In this document: positions 50,610-59,016 of the stretch, piece by piece | Layout of the letters: every line of letters starts with the position of its first letter | Position numbering within the stretch: position 1 is the first letter of the stretch | Source: an uncultured Prevotella sp. | GTDB taxonomy: Bacteria; Bacteroidota; Bacteroidia; Bacteroidales; Bacteroidaceae | Length of the DNA: 64,000 nt | Assembly (NCBI GenBank): GCA_944319815.1 | Contig: CALUEX010000010.1 | Location: 1-64,000, forward strand | Reading direction: 5' to 3' | Position numbers and translations under genes: made by a program | Notes under the pieces: generated by a model | The model's database searches: none | Seen by the model: only the letters and a program-made list of their open reading frames with translations | Told to the model about the DNA's origin: nothing

Positions 50610-50852
50610 ATGTACTTCTGCCGCCTTTCGCCCGACGAGTTCCGCCACGTCTGCGAGGCCCTTTACCAAGACGGCTGGGCACGGATGCGTATGTTGGCCA
50701 CAATCACCGTGCAGCCCCACGTCCGCAAGCGGCTCACGCCCGAAGCCCTGCTGCCCCTGCCGTGGGAAAAGAAGCCGAAACACGAAGCCGTGCCATTGCA
50801 CGAAGACAAGGCACGGCTGGAAATGCTGATGAAGAAAATGAAAAAAGGCTAA
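50610..50852 (+). pseudogene. Phage tail-protein remnant upstream of tape measure
   Basis: The frame SPDEFRHVCEALYQDGWARM, ATITVQPHVRKRLTPEALLP, LPWEKKPKHEAV resembles the short protein located before the tape-measure gene in Mu-like Bacteroidales phages, where a conserved 'W-x-R-x-R' and 'RLxP...PW' pattern occurs. This comparison is from memory. The N-terminus is replaced by element A, so the original start is gone. Confidence 0.55.
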
Positions 50853-51073
50853 AGACCGCCCCACCACCAAGGGAAGTGGCTGCCCTTGTCAACGTCGAAA
50901 TTGACAATGCGGCATAGTAAGACGACGCCTGAAACAATAAACAAAGCGAGGCCGATAAGGGTTACAATAACGTTGTACATCACACAAAGGCCGCAGAACA
51001 GCAAGACGTTTGACAGGATGAATAAAAGTCCCCATCCGCTGAAAGTTTCTTGTTTGTTTTCATCGTTTTGCAT
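50849..51073 (-). CDS. Small membrane protein in the phage remnant, 74 aa
   Basis: Two hydrophobic segments (GWGLLFILSNVLLFCGLCVM and IVTLIGLALFIVSGVVLLC), with a short acidic start. It lies opposite in strand between the two tail remnants and overlaps the first by 4 bp. It could be a phage-encoded membrane peptide, but I do not recognise it. Confidence 0.55.
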   Translation of the reverse strand: MQNDENKQETFSGWGLLFILSNVLLFCGLCVMYNVIVTLIGLALFIVSGVVLLCRIVNFDVDKGSHFPWWWGGL

Positions 51074-51144
51074 AAAGCTATTAAATTAGTGTTCCACAAA
51101 AATATGTGGAAATATTGCATACAGCCAAATAAAAAGCAGGAAAT

Positions 51145-51817
51145 ATGTCAAAAGAGATAAAATTCAACGTTCGTTTGACTGTTGACGGTAAAGAACAGTT
51201 ACAGACTGCAACCGTGGATGTCCGGGAATTGCGCGAGGCTATCGAATCGACAAGGACGCCGACTCAACGACTTACTGATGCTTTCATTCATTTCAACCAA
51301 GGCATAGAGGTTGTACGTAATCTTTCGGATGCTTTTTCGTTCTTATCGGACAGACTGAAGGCCACGGCGCAGCAGAGCCGCGACGTAACGACGCTCACGG
51401 GCAAGACCGGCGGGGAAATGCAGAAGCTGCGCAACGGCGTGCAGGCCGTGGCCGAATACTTCGGCAAGGATTTTAACGAGGTGCTGCGTTCCGTCAACTC
51501 GTTGTCAAAGGGCTTTGGCGTGTCGATGGATGAGGCTCTCAGGCTTGTGCGCGATGGGATGGTGAGCGGGGCTGACGCGGGCGGCGACTTCTTGGATACA
51601 GTGCGCGAGTATCCCCGTTACTTCAAGGAGGCACTTTGCCGTTGTCGGCATATCGAACCTTATAAGCACGGTTAAGGCTCTCAACCTTGTGTCAAGGGCG
51701 CGCAATTTTGCGAATTACGTATTATCGCCAGTGGCGTTTCGCATGGTAGCCGTTGTCTGTTTTCATTGTTACCCGGACGCCCAGACCGAGCGTCCCTACG
51801 TGGATGGCATCGGTTAA
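51145..51817 (+). pseudogene. Truncated phage tape-measure protein
   Basis: The first 170 codons (MSKEIKFNVRLTVDGKEQLQ, DAFSFLSDRLKATAQQSRDV, KLRNGVQAVAEYFGKDFNEV, DTVREYPRYFKEA) look like the N-terminal part of a phage tape-measure protein. At about 51633 the frame shifts to a short hydrophobic piece (FAVVGISNLISTVKALNLVS) that is also tape-measure-like, showing an internal deletion. A full gene would be several times longer. It implies an eroded Mu-like prophage. Confidence 0.7.
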
Positions 51818-51977
51818 ATAAATGGGAGTCGCTCTTTTTACCGCGAGGTCGGTGTAAGCCTTATACCGCAGGGCAAAAACCAAGGCACGGCAAAGGTTGG
51901 TTGCTTATACCGACAATAACGTGCCGGTTAGCGTTTCGCCAACGTTGTCATTTCACTTGGAGATTGGCGCATTGCTG

Positions 51978-52057
51978 AAAGGGCATCTCTTGCGACATAA
52001 AAGGGCATCTCTTGCATTGCAAAAGATGCCCTTCCTGACGGTAAAAGATGTCCTTTC
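51978..52057. repeat. AAAAGG hairpin repeat, copy 5
   Basis: aaagggcatctcttgc occurs twice (51978 and 52000), with return arms agatgccctt (52024-52033) and aagatgtcctttc. It fills the end of the gap after the phage remnant. The remaining 51818-51977 shows nothing I can support. Confidence 0.65.
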
Positions 52058-52104
52058 GCGGCGCGCCGGGCCATGACTGGCTACGTGGCGCGGTGCGCGC
52101 CGGC

Positions 52105-53811
52105 TTAGAAACCGATTTTACGCTTCGTGCCGCCCTTCACTATCAGTTCCTCGTCGCACAGTTCCGTGATGGCTGCAAGGCCGCCGTCAGCCCCGCCGTA
52201 GAGTATGTTGCTGATGGTGTGCTTGCGCGCTATGTTCTCTATTTGGCCGCCGCTGAAGTCGTAACTCTCGGCCAGCGTGACGGCGTCGGCTTCGTTAAGG
52301 CCGGGCAGCATGGCTTGCCAGATGGCGCGCTTGGCGTCGGTGCAGGGCTTGTCGAACCTGATTTTGTAGAGGAAGCGGCGCTCGAAGGCCTTGTCCATGT
52401 TCTGCGTCAGGTTGGTCGTTGCTATCAGTATGCCGTCGAGCTTCTCCATCTCTTGCAGGATGATGTTCTGTATGGTGTTTTCCATTTTGTCAACGGCGCG
52501 CTCGGCTCCCTCCTGCCTTTTGCCTATGAGGGCGTCGGCCTCGTTGAACAGCAGGATGGGCGCGATGTCGGCTTTGTCGGCTATGGCGCGGTAGCGGTCA
52601 AAGAGTTCTTTCACGTTTTTCTCGCTCTCGCCCACCCAGCAGCTCTTTATTTCGGCGAAGTTCACCTGCATGATGTCTCGCCCCGTGAGGCGTGCCAGCT
52701 GCAGGGCGGTCTCGGTCTTGCCCGTGCCCGGTGCCCCGTAGAACAGGCAGGCGAAGCCCGTGCGCATACCGGCGGCCTTCAGTCGGCCGCGCACCTCGGC
52801 GTAACGCTCATTGCCCAGCAGCATGGCCAGCTGGCTTACCTGCCGCCGCTCGGTGTCGTTGTAGAACAGTTGTTTCTCGGCTATGTCCCCGTGGCGCACC
52901 AGCTCCTTCGGGCTTACCTTCCTTGTGGTGTTGATGTCGAGTTCGGCCAGCATCTCGCGCTTGGCCTTGTCGGTCAGGCGGTAGGCGTTGCGGTCGGCAA
53001 AGCCGTCGTAGTTGGCAAACTCCACGAGGCCTGCCTCTTGCAGTTCGCTCACGTTGTGGGCCAGTTCCGACTTCAGGCGGCGTGCAGTGCTCTTCGTATT
53101 GAACAGGTCTTCAAACTGGTGGGGCACAATTTTGTCGTCATCGTCGTTGACTAACTGGCTGGCCATATAGATGAACAGCACCCCCACGGGGCTTATGCCG
53201 CCGTCGCCGAACAGCTCGTATTTGCGCAGCTCCTGTACGAACTCAAGGTTGCCGTTGTTGCCGAACAGCGTTGACAGTTCGTGAACGAGGCCGTCGTATG
53301 ACAGCTCATCGCTGTTGCGGCTGTCTAACAGGGTCTCTATTTCGCCGAACAGCTCGTCGCACGTAAGGTTCTTTGGCTCGGCCGGCACGTAGGCCTCGTT
53401 GCGGCTAAAGGCCTCGATAACCTCCAGCGGAATGCGGTAAGTAATCGAGTCGCGGTCGCGCCGGCAGCAGATTAGCTTGCGCTTAGCCAGGTCTTCAATG
53501 TCTTTACCGTATTTCATTATGCTGACGTTGCGGCACTTCAGGTGCGACGCAAGCTGCTTAAGCTGTATGCGGTAGTCGTTACTGTTGTCAACAAACAGTG
53601 CCAACATAACGGCCTGCACCTTGCTGACCGACAGCTTGCGGCATACGTAGTTGATGTACCTGCCCGCCTTTCGGTAAAACTCGTCGCTAAGGTTAGAACC
53701 TTCCGACAGCTCAACAATCTGCTCGATGGCGGCCAGCAACGTCAGCCGGCCCGTCTTCTTCGTCTCTTTCGTCTCGCTTCCCGTCTTCGTCTTCATTTCA
53801 AGTGTTCTCAT
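52105..53811 (-). CDS. AAA+ ATPase with N-terminal winged-helix region, 568 aa
   Basis: The C-terminal half is a single AAA module: FYGAPGTGKTETALQLARLT (Walker A at about 359-366), APILLFNEADALIGKRQ (Walker B, with Asn where Asp is usual, at about 419-426), TTNLTQNMDKAFERRFLYKI (sensor 1 and Arg finger) and a sensor 2 region. The first 350 residues are helical, with a winged-helix-like start. Such proteins act on DNA or protein complexes, but this one has no protease or nuclease domain. I start at 53811 (MRTLEMKTKTGSETKETKK). It is upstream in order from the phage remnant and the WYL gene, all on the same strand. Confidence 0.8.
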   Translation of the reverse strand: MRTLEMKTKTGSETKETKKTGRLTLLAAIEQIVELSEGSNLSDEFYRKAGRYINYVCRKLSVSKVQAVMLALFVDNSNDYRIQLKQLASHLKCRNVSIMKYGKDIEDLAKRKLICCRRDRDSITYRIPLEVIEAFSRNEAYVPAEPKNLTCDELFGEIETLLDSRNSDELSYDGLVHELSTLFGNNGNLEFVQELRKYELFGDGGISPVGVLFIYMASQLVNDDDDKIVPHQFEDLFNTKSTARRLKSELAHNVSELQEAGLVEFANYDGFADRNAYRLTDKAKREMLAELDINTTRKVSPKELVRHGDIAEKQLFYNDTERRQVSQLAMLLGNERYAEVRGRLKAAGMRTGFACLFYGAPGTGKTETALQLARLTGRDIMQVNFAEIKSCWVGESEKNVKELFDRYRAIADKADIAPILLFNEADALIGKRQEGAERAVDKMENTIQNIILQEMEKLDGILIATTNLTQNMDKAFERRFLYKIRFDKPCTDAKRAIWQAMLPGLNEADAVTLAESYDFSGGQIENIARKHTISNILYGGADGGLAAITELCDEELIVKGGTKRKIGF

Positions 53812-54026
53812 CTTCTTTCTCCTTTCATCGTTGTTCGTGGTGAAAAACCGCGCTGCTGGGCGCGGTGAAAAACCATTGCCCAATAGCCGTTTGCAACTTA
53901 TTTTGATGCAAAGATATATTTGCTGTGTGCCAAAATGCGGCAGATGATGAAATAATTTGGCAGAACTTTGCTTCTATCTTATGCCCTTCGGCAGTAAAAA
54001 TGGTGTGGCAATATGTAATAATGGTA

Positions 54027-54057
54027 TTGCGCGGCTACGGCAAAAAGCGTATCTTTG
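54027..54057 (+). promoter_or_regulatory. Orphan promoter before the ferredoxin remnant
   Basis: TTG (54027-54029), 20-bp spacer, TATCTTTG (54050-54057), reading rightward into repeats and then the remnant at 54312. Confidence 0.7.
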
Positions 54058-54067
54058 CAACAAAATA

Positions 54068-54311
54068 AATATGAATGTCCGCTACGCTCCCATTCATTAG
54101 TAGTTAAAGGAGTTCCCTCCAGTAGTTAAAGGAGTTAAAGTAGTTATCGCTCGTTTCACTCGCTAAGGAGTTAAAGACAATGGCCTTTTTTCTTTAGGAG
54201 TTAAGGAGTAATGGAGTAAAGGGGTTAAGACATTAGCCTTTTTCATCCATTCTCCTCCCCTCGGGGAGGTGGGAGGGGGCTGCTTTTCACTCGCTAAGGA
54301 GTTAAAGACAC
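54068..54311. repeat. Intergenic repeat cluster
   Basis: ATGAATGTCCGC motif, GGAGTTAAAG units, 'cgtttcactcgctaaggag' and a loose GGGAGGG repeat in the same order as at 30742-31035. It replaces the start of the ferredoxin gene. Confidence 0.75.
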
Positions 54312-54512
54312 GAGCTTACGTCGCAGGGTGTCAAGACCGAGGGCGACTGCGAGTTCTGCTTCGCTTGCATACAGAACTGCCCGCAAAAGGCAATCGTGTT
54401 CAACAAGGACGGCCATCTGTTGCTCGCAATGGGCGAAAAGAACCCCAACGCACGTTACAGGAACAAGCACGTATCGCTATGGGACATAAAAGAAGCCAAC
54501 CGCCAGGACTGA
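54312..54512 (+). pseudogene. C-terminal remnant of a 4Fe-4S ferredoxin-type (EFR1-like) protein
   Basis: 66 codons in one frame: CEFCFACIQNCPQKAI holds the cluster motif C-x2-C-x2-C-x3-CP, followed by NPNARYRNKHVSLWDIKEAN, as in EFR1-family ferredoxin/flavodoxin proteins. The N-terminal flavodoxin part is absent and there is no start codon. A promoter is kept 255 bp upstream, so the gene was probably cut by repeat-mediated deletion. Confidence 0.8.
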
Positions 54513-54537
54513 CCTGCGGTTGGCTTCTTTGTTTTTT
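54490..54537 (+). terminator. Terminator of the lost ferredoxin gene
   Basis: Arms aagaagccaaccgc and gcggttggcttctt with an extended inner stem, then tgtttttt. It overlaps the remnant's last codons. Confidence 0.8.
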
Positions 54538-54553
54538 ACTATTTGCTTTTGTC

Positions 54554-55561
54554 TTAGTCAGTCGATGGCTTGCCGCTGCGTTTCTTCTCCATGTTGATAA
54601 GCAACAGGCCGATGGCTGTCCAGACAAGCTCCCTTATGCGCACGATGAGGGCTACAAATATGCCTGCGTGGGCCGACAGTGCAAGTCCGGCCGTTGACAT
54701 TATGAAACCACCCTCACGCCCGCCGAGCTGTAGGGGCATGAAGAACAGCAGGTTGGCAAAGAGACTTGTGAACGCAAGGATGAGCACGCTCTGCGCAAAC
54801 GTAACGTCGGGCGTAAGCACAAGCAGGATGAACATGATTTCGAATGCCGAACAGAAGCGGCAAGCCAGCTCAAGCAGCACGGCCGAGGCGAACGTCTTGG
54901 GGTTCTGGTTGTGCAGTGCGGCAATCTGGCGGTCGATGGTGTCAAGCTGTTCCCTGTGTTTCTCGATGAAACTCCCTGCCCAACGCTTCACGCCCGGGAT
55001 GTGGCGCATGAAGCGCATCAGCCTTACAGCCATGCCCTTGCGGTAGCCCTTGATGAAAAACCATACGCCAAGGACGCAGAATGCCCCTGCCGCCGCAAGC
55101 ACCGTGCCCATGAAGAAATTTAGACGTTCCGTGGCAAGATAAATCAGGATAGACAACAGCCAGAAGATGAAATGGCTGAAGATGTGGGTCATTGCATAAA
55201 GGATGACCGACGACGAGGCTCGCTCTGTACCTATTTTAGGCGACAACGCCATGATGCGGTAAGGCTCGCCGCCCATCAGTCCGCACGGCGTGGTATAGTT
55301 CAGGGCAAACCCCGAGACCGTAATCTTGTAAAGCCAAAAGAAGTTGACGCCCGTCTTGCCTTTTGCTCCGCTCTTGATTATTATGTACCACGTCGCCGTG
55401 TTGAAAACATAGAGCAAGGCCCAAAGGGCCAAGACAGCAAAGAACCAGTATCCTGCGCTTTTCAGCCCGCTCCATACCTCGCGGTAGTCAAGCTGGGTCA
55501 GCATTATCGCAAGAATGACAACGCCGAACAGGAAAAACATATTCTGGTATTTCTTCTTCAT
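54554..55561 (-). CDS. Flippase-like membrane protein (lysylphosphatidylglycerol synthase TM family), 335 aa
   Basis: About eight membrane segments; matches the UPF0104/YbhN-type transmembrane family: [37 protein letters not shown] and [16 protein letters not shown]. Relatives are thought to move lipids across the inner membrane, but substrate is unknown. The start [20 protein letters not shown] gives the first helix. It lies 101 bp beyond pdxA on the same strand, with a palindrome between. Confidence 0.85.
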   Translation of the reverse strand: MKKKYQNMFFLFGVVILAIMLTQLDYREVWSGLKSAGYWFFAVLALWALLYVFNTATWYIIIKSGAKGKTGVNFFWLYKITVSGFALNYTTPCGLMGGEPYRIMALSPKIGTERASSSVILYAMTHIFSHFIFWLLSILIYLATERLNFFMGTVLAAAGAFCVLGVWFFIKGYRKGMAVRLMRFMRHIPGVKRWAGSFIEKHREQLDTIDRQIAALHNQNPKTFASAVLLELACRFCSAFEIMFILLVLTPDVTFAQSVLILAFTSLFANLLFFMPLQLGGREGGFIMSTAGLALSAHAGIFVALIVRIRELVWTAIGLLLINMEKKRSGKPSTD

Positions 55562-55588
55562 GACGGGGAAGATGTTTGTAGGATTAAA

Positions 55589-55667
55589 AATTAAGAGTTA
55601 AGAATTAAGAAAATAACCTTATCAAGTTCAGGTGGCTTTCTTAATTCTTAACTCTTAATCCTTAATT
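55589..55667. repeat. Palindrome of TTAAGA units after pdxA
   Basis: ttaagagttaagaattaaga and its complement cttaattcttaactcttaat are separated by a short loop. It reaches into the last codons of pdxA (stop at 55662). Same family as 1313-1395. Confidence 0.8.
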
Positions 55668-56765
55668 ATCTTTATTTTTCGCCTTCGGGATGTTGAACCT
55701 TGTCTTGTCGCTTTCGTCGCGCTTCTCGTGGTAAAGTTTAGGCAGCGGGTTTGCAAGCGGCTCGTCATACTCGGCGCGGTGGCGATACACGTCAAGCGCG
55801 AGGTAAACTGCGTGGCGGAAAGAGGCCTCATCGGCAACGTTCTTACCGGCTATCTCGTATGCAGTACCGTGGTCGGGCGAAGTGCGAACGATAGGCAGTC
55901 CTGCGGTGAAATTCACGCCGTCGCCGCGGTCAAGGGCCTTGAACGGGGCGAGTCCTTGGTCATGGTACATGGCAAGCACACCATCGAATGCATCATAACT
56001 GCCACGAGCGAAAAAGCCGTCAGCCGCAAACGGCCCGAAAACGCAGACACCGCCATCAGACAGTTCCTTTATGGCTGGCGCAATAATTTCGTTCTCCTCA
56101 ACGCCGAGCAAACCTCCATCACCCGCGTGAGGATTAAGTGCCAACACGGCTATACGCGGATTGGATATGCGGAAGTCACGCTTCAGCGACTCGTTAAATA
56201 TCTTAGCTTTCTCCATTATCCGTTCCTTCGTAATAGCCTGGGCTACGTCCTTTATCGGCAGGTGTGTCGTGACAAGGGCTACACGCATCACGTCGTTAAG
56301 CAATATCATCAATGAGTGCCGGCCATCCCCTGCCCTTTCCTCAAGATATTCGGTATGGCCACAAAAATGGAAGTCATCCCCTTGTATGTTATTCTTGTTA
56401 ATCGGGGCGGTCACGAGAACGTCAAATAATCCGTTACTGTAGTCCTCCATAGCCTTGTCCAAGGCTTTCAATGACGCTACACCAGCCTCTTTCGACGGAC
56501 TTCCAAGTTCTACCTTGACCTCTTCCTCAAACGTAGTAAGCAGGTTCAACCGGCCATTCTGGGCATCTTCCGCCGAGTTTATAATCGTAAAATTAGCCTG
56601 TATGCCAAGGGCATTGCGGTGATAAGCCGCCACCTTAGGCGACCCGTATATTATAGGCGTACACAATTCAAGCATTGCCGGGTCAGAGAATGTCTTGAAT
56701 ATCAACTCGTAACCTATGCCGTTAGTATCGCCGTGGGTTATCGCCACACGTATTTTCTTATTTTC
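55662..56765 (-). CDS. pdxA: 4-hydroxythreonine-4-phosphate dehydrogenase
   Basis: A 367-aa enzyme of the deoxyxylulose-dependent vitamin B6 route, oxidising 4-phosphohydroxy-L-threonine with NAD. Motifs: RVAITHGDTNGIGYELIFKT at the start, APINKNNIQGDDFHFCGHTE, LALNPHAGDGGLLGVEENEI, GVLAMYHDQGLAPFKALD and FTAGLPIVRTSPDHGTAYEI with the metal His residues. The start at 56765 (MENKKIRVAITHG) fits the family. It is followed on the same strand by the flippase-like gene. Confidence 0.95.
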   Translation of the reverse strand, partial: ENKKIRVAITHGDTNGIGYELIFKTFSDPAMLELCTPIIYGSPKVAAYHRNALGIQANFTIINSAEDAQNGRLNLLTTFEEEVKVELGSPSKEAGVASLKALDKAMEDYSNGLFDVLVTAPINKNNIQGDDFHFCGHTEYLEERAGDGRHSLMILLNDVMRVALVTTHLPIKDVAQAITKERIMEKAKIFNESLKRDFRISNPRIAVLALNPHAGDGGLLGVEENEIIAPAIKELSDGGVCVFGPFAADGFFARGSYDAFDGVLAMYHDQGLAPFKALDRGDGVNFTAGLPIVRTSPDHGTAYEIAGKNVADEASFRHAVYLALDVYRHRAEYDEPLANPLPKLYHEKRDESDKTRFNIPKAKNKDN

Positions 56766-56791
56766 CATCGTTGTATATATATTAGTAAATC

Positions 56792-57757
56792 TCACTTGGT
56801 CACTTTCCTGAAAGTGTGCAACACAGCCTCAACTTGTCTCATGAGGTTACGCTTCTTCATGCCTGGAGCATAAACGAACGCTTCGGCCACAACCACTCTT
56901 CGGTTTACCGTATCGATAACTGAACGAGACACGAACGGGCCGCCCATGGCATCGCCTTGCATCTCCCACAAGCCACGGCTTACCATAACCGAACACCCTC
57001 CCTGTTCAGACATACCCGACATCACGGTGCGCGCTGCTGTCCGCATATACATTCCACGGCGTTCTCCCGGGATATTTACACGCATCACGCTGTCACGCAT
57101 TGCCAAGGCTCGTACAGGGTCAAGCTCCAAGCCAGGATAGGAATACACACAAATGTTCTGCATCCCGCTGGCCGCGTTGTCTGAAAACCACACGAAACGC
57201 TCGCCATGCTTGCTCGACTTCATGTCAACAGGTATCCTTATGTCATAACCAAAACCTTTCCTTACTGCCTCTGAAGCCTTTTCGTTGCATCCGGCGTTGA
57301 GCCTCGCTATTTCGACTTTCAACTCACTACCGGCCAGCAAGTCCGCCACCTGCCGTCCTACAGTTGGCATTGCACCATTAAGCTCATCCACCGATGGAGC
57401 ATTTACATACACCACCACCTGCGGCCTCGCCCACACATTCCTTTCATACCTCACGCGAACGGAAGTAAACAATCCAGGGTCAACGCTTACGATGACGATG
57501 TTGCGCGCTAACCACAACCCTGCAACAAAATGAGCACTGTCTGTCAATGACACGTCAAACATCGGCTCACGCTGTGGCAATCCTGGAACGTCCTTCATCA
57601 ATTCAGCCTCTAAGCCATGGGCTACACTACCGCCACCACTGGCCACAAGCAGTACCTCATAAGGACGTCCGCCGCTCTTTGGCAGGATTGAGCCTTGCCC
57701 GTTGCATGAGCAAAACACTAAAACAAGGCAAGCGAGACACACTGTAAACAGCTTCAT
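56792..57757 (-). CDS. DUF4837 family lipoprotein, 321 aa
   Basis: A lipoprotein signal (KLFTVCLACLVLVFCSCNGQ) and the DUF4837 pattern: a Gly-rich KSGGRPYEVLLVASGGGSVA, then GLWLARNIVIVSVDPGLFTS, later FVWFSDNAASGMQNICVYSY and MGGPFVSRSVIDTVNRRVVV. Function unknown; it is conserved beside rlmN and pdxA in Bacteroidetes. The start at 57757 overlaps the rlmN stop by 4 bp, so the two are coupled. Confidence 0.88.
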   Translation of the reverse strand: MKLFTVCLACLVLVFCSCNGQGSILPKSGGRPYEVLLVASGGGSVAHGLEAELMKDVPGLPQREPMFDVSLTDSAHFVAGLWLARNIVIVSVDPGLFTSVRVRYERNVWARPQVVVYVNAPSVDELNGAMPTVGRQVADLLAGSELKVEIARLNAGCNEKASEAVRKGFGYDIRIPVDMKSSKHGERFVWFSDNAASGMQNICVYSYPGLELDPVRALAMRDSVMRVNIPGERRGMYMRTAARTVMSGMSEQGGCSVMVSRGLWEMQGDAMGGPFVSRSVIDTVNRRVVVAEAFVYAPGMKKRNLMRQVEAVLHTFRKVTK

Positions 57758-58794
57758 GCCTCGCCAGAGGCCTCCCTCCTGGCCGTACTTAACAGCCCGC
57801 ACGCTGCGTAAATATCCTGCCCACGGCTTGCCCGTATGGTCGTGAATATGCCATGCCCGGTAAGATAGTCACGAAAAGCCTCCATACGTGCTTCATCTGC
57901 ACCTTGCAGGTTCACGCCCGGTATACGGTGAAAGCGTATCAAGTTGACACGACAGTCTAAACCTTTAAGCAGTTTCACTATCTCGCGAGCGTAAGTAGGC
58001 GAATCATTCAACCCACCAAACACTATATACTCAAACGACAGGCGGCGTTGGTGGCTGAAATCATAGCCACGCAACATTTCGACAATGTCAGCTATAGGCA
58101 TGGCACGCTCCGCCGGCATCAACATGGCACGTTGCTCATGCAGGGGCGAATGCAGACTGATTGCCAGATGACACTCGCTCTCCTCGATAAACCTACGTAA
58201 CTTGTTCTTCACGCCAACGCTGCTGACGGTGATGCGCCTTGGGCTCCATGCGTAACCATAATCAGCCGTCAGCACTTCCGTGGCCTTCAACACGTTATCA
58301 AGGTTATCCATGGGTTCACCCTGCCCCATGAACACGATGTTAGTAAGCGTATCGCGTTCAGGCAGAGAATACACTTGGTTAAGTATGTCTGCTACGGTCA
58401 GGTTGCCCTCAAAGCCCTGCTTCCCTGTCTGGCAGAAGAGGCAGTTCATCTTGCAACCAACTTGTGACGACACACACAGCGTGGCGCGGTCTCCTTCAGG
58501 TATATACACCGTTTCAACAAACTTGCCAGAAGCCGTCGGGAACAAGTATTTCACCGTACCGTCGCCCGACTGCATCCTGTCAGCCGGAGGCATACACCCT
58601 ATTGTGTAGCAAGCCTTCAGCCTTTCACGGTTGGCTTTCGATATGTCCGTCATTCCGTCTATCCCAGCCACGTGCTTGGCGTAGAGCCACTTGGCCATCT
58701 GCCCACCGGCAAACGTCGGCAGTCCAAGCTCCACGGCCACGCCTTTCAGCTCGGCGAGCGACAACCCCAACAGGGGCTTTACGTTGTGTTCCAT
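57754..58794 (-). CDS. rlmN: Dual-specificity rRNA/tRNA adenine C2-methyltransferase
   Basis: A 346-aa radical-SAM enzyme that methylates A2503 of 23S rRNA and A37 of some tRNAs. The cluster motif is C-x3-C-x2-C in VGCKMNCLFCQTGKQGFEGN. The substrate loop has NIVFMGQGEPMDN and LAISLHSPLHEQRAMLMPAE; the C-terminal catalytic Cys is in GQDIYAACGLLS. I start at 58794 (MEHNVKPLLGLSLAELKGV). It is the first gene of the rlmN-DUF4837-pdxA group. Confidence 0.96.
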   Translation of the reverse strand: MEHNVKPLLGLSLAELKGVAVELGLPTFAGGQMAKWLYAKHVAGIDGMTDISKANRERLKACYTIGCMPPADRMQSGDGTVKYLFPTASGKFVETVYIPEGDRATLCVSSQVGCKMNCLFCQTGKQGFEGNLTVADILNQVYSLPERDTLTNIVFMGQGEPMDNLDNVLKATEVLTADYGYAWSPRRITVSSVGVKNKLRRFIEESECHLAISLHSPLHEQRAMLMPAERAMPIADIVEMLRGYDFSHQRRLSFEYIVFGGLNDSPTYAREIVKLLKGLDCRVNLIRFHRIPGVNLQGADEARMEAFRDYLTGHGIFTTIRASRGQDIYAACGLLSTARREASGEA

Positions 58795-58920
58795 TAATGT
58801 TGCAGAATTATTCAAACTGCAAAGATAGTGCAACTTGGGCAAAAATCAAAATAAAAATGTGTGAAACGGACTTTTATTTTGAATTTAGACACATTGCGGC
58901 CATTGCAGTAAAAGCCAACA

Positions 58921-58988
58921 AAAACAGGCGTTCGTTACAACCCTGTACTTATCCAATCAGCAGGTACATTGTAACAATCGCCTGTTTT
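58921..58988 (-). terminator. Terminator after the Mfa2-like gene
   Basis: Long imperfect hairpin, aaaacaggcg ... cgcctgtttt with an inner ttacaa/ttgtaa and gtac stem. It lies 28 nt past the stop of the gene at 59017. Confidence 0.65.
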
Positions 58989-59016
58989 CCTTATCAGTTC
59001 ATAACGTGCACTCCAC

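Larger units (their letters stand above)
50320..50623. mobile_element. Miniature element A, copy 3, interrupted
   Basis: The left part (50320-50367, accccaatcggtcattagac ... ttctatagtttta) and the right part from 50586 (tttattattgcttcttgccg) are the same element as 20312-20507, split by element C. The right end is lost where the phage remnant begins at about 50623. Confidence 0.85.

Noticed and set aside
52048-53154. Plus-strand frame of 368 codons
   Set aside because: Antisense to the AAA+ ATPase; the opposite strand has Walker motifs and normal length.
53909-53934. Promoter for the AAA+ ATPase
   Set aside because: A minus-strand TATCTTTG is present, but the only CAAA upstream is 14 bp away, too close for the usual 19-21 bp spacing.
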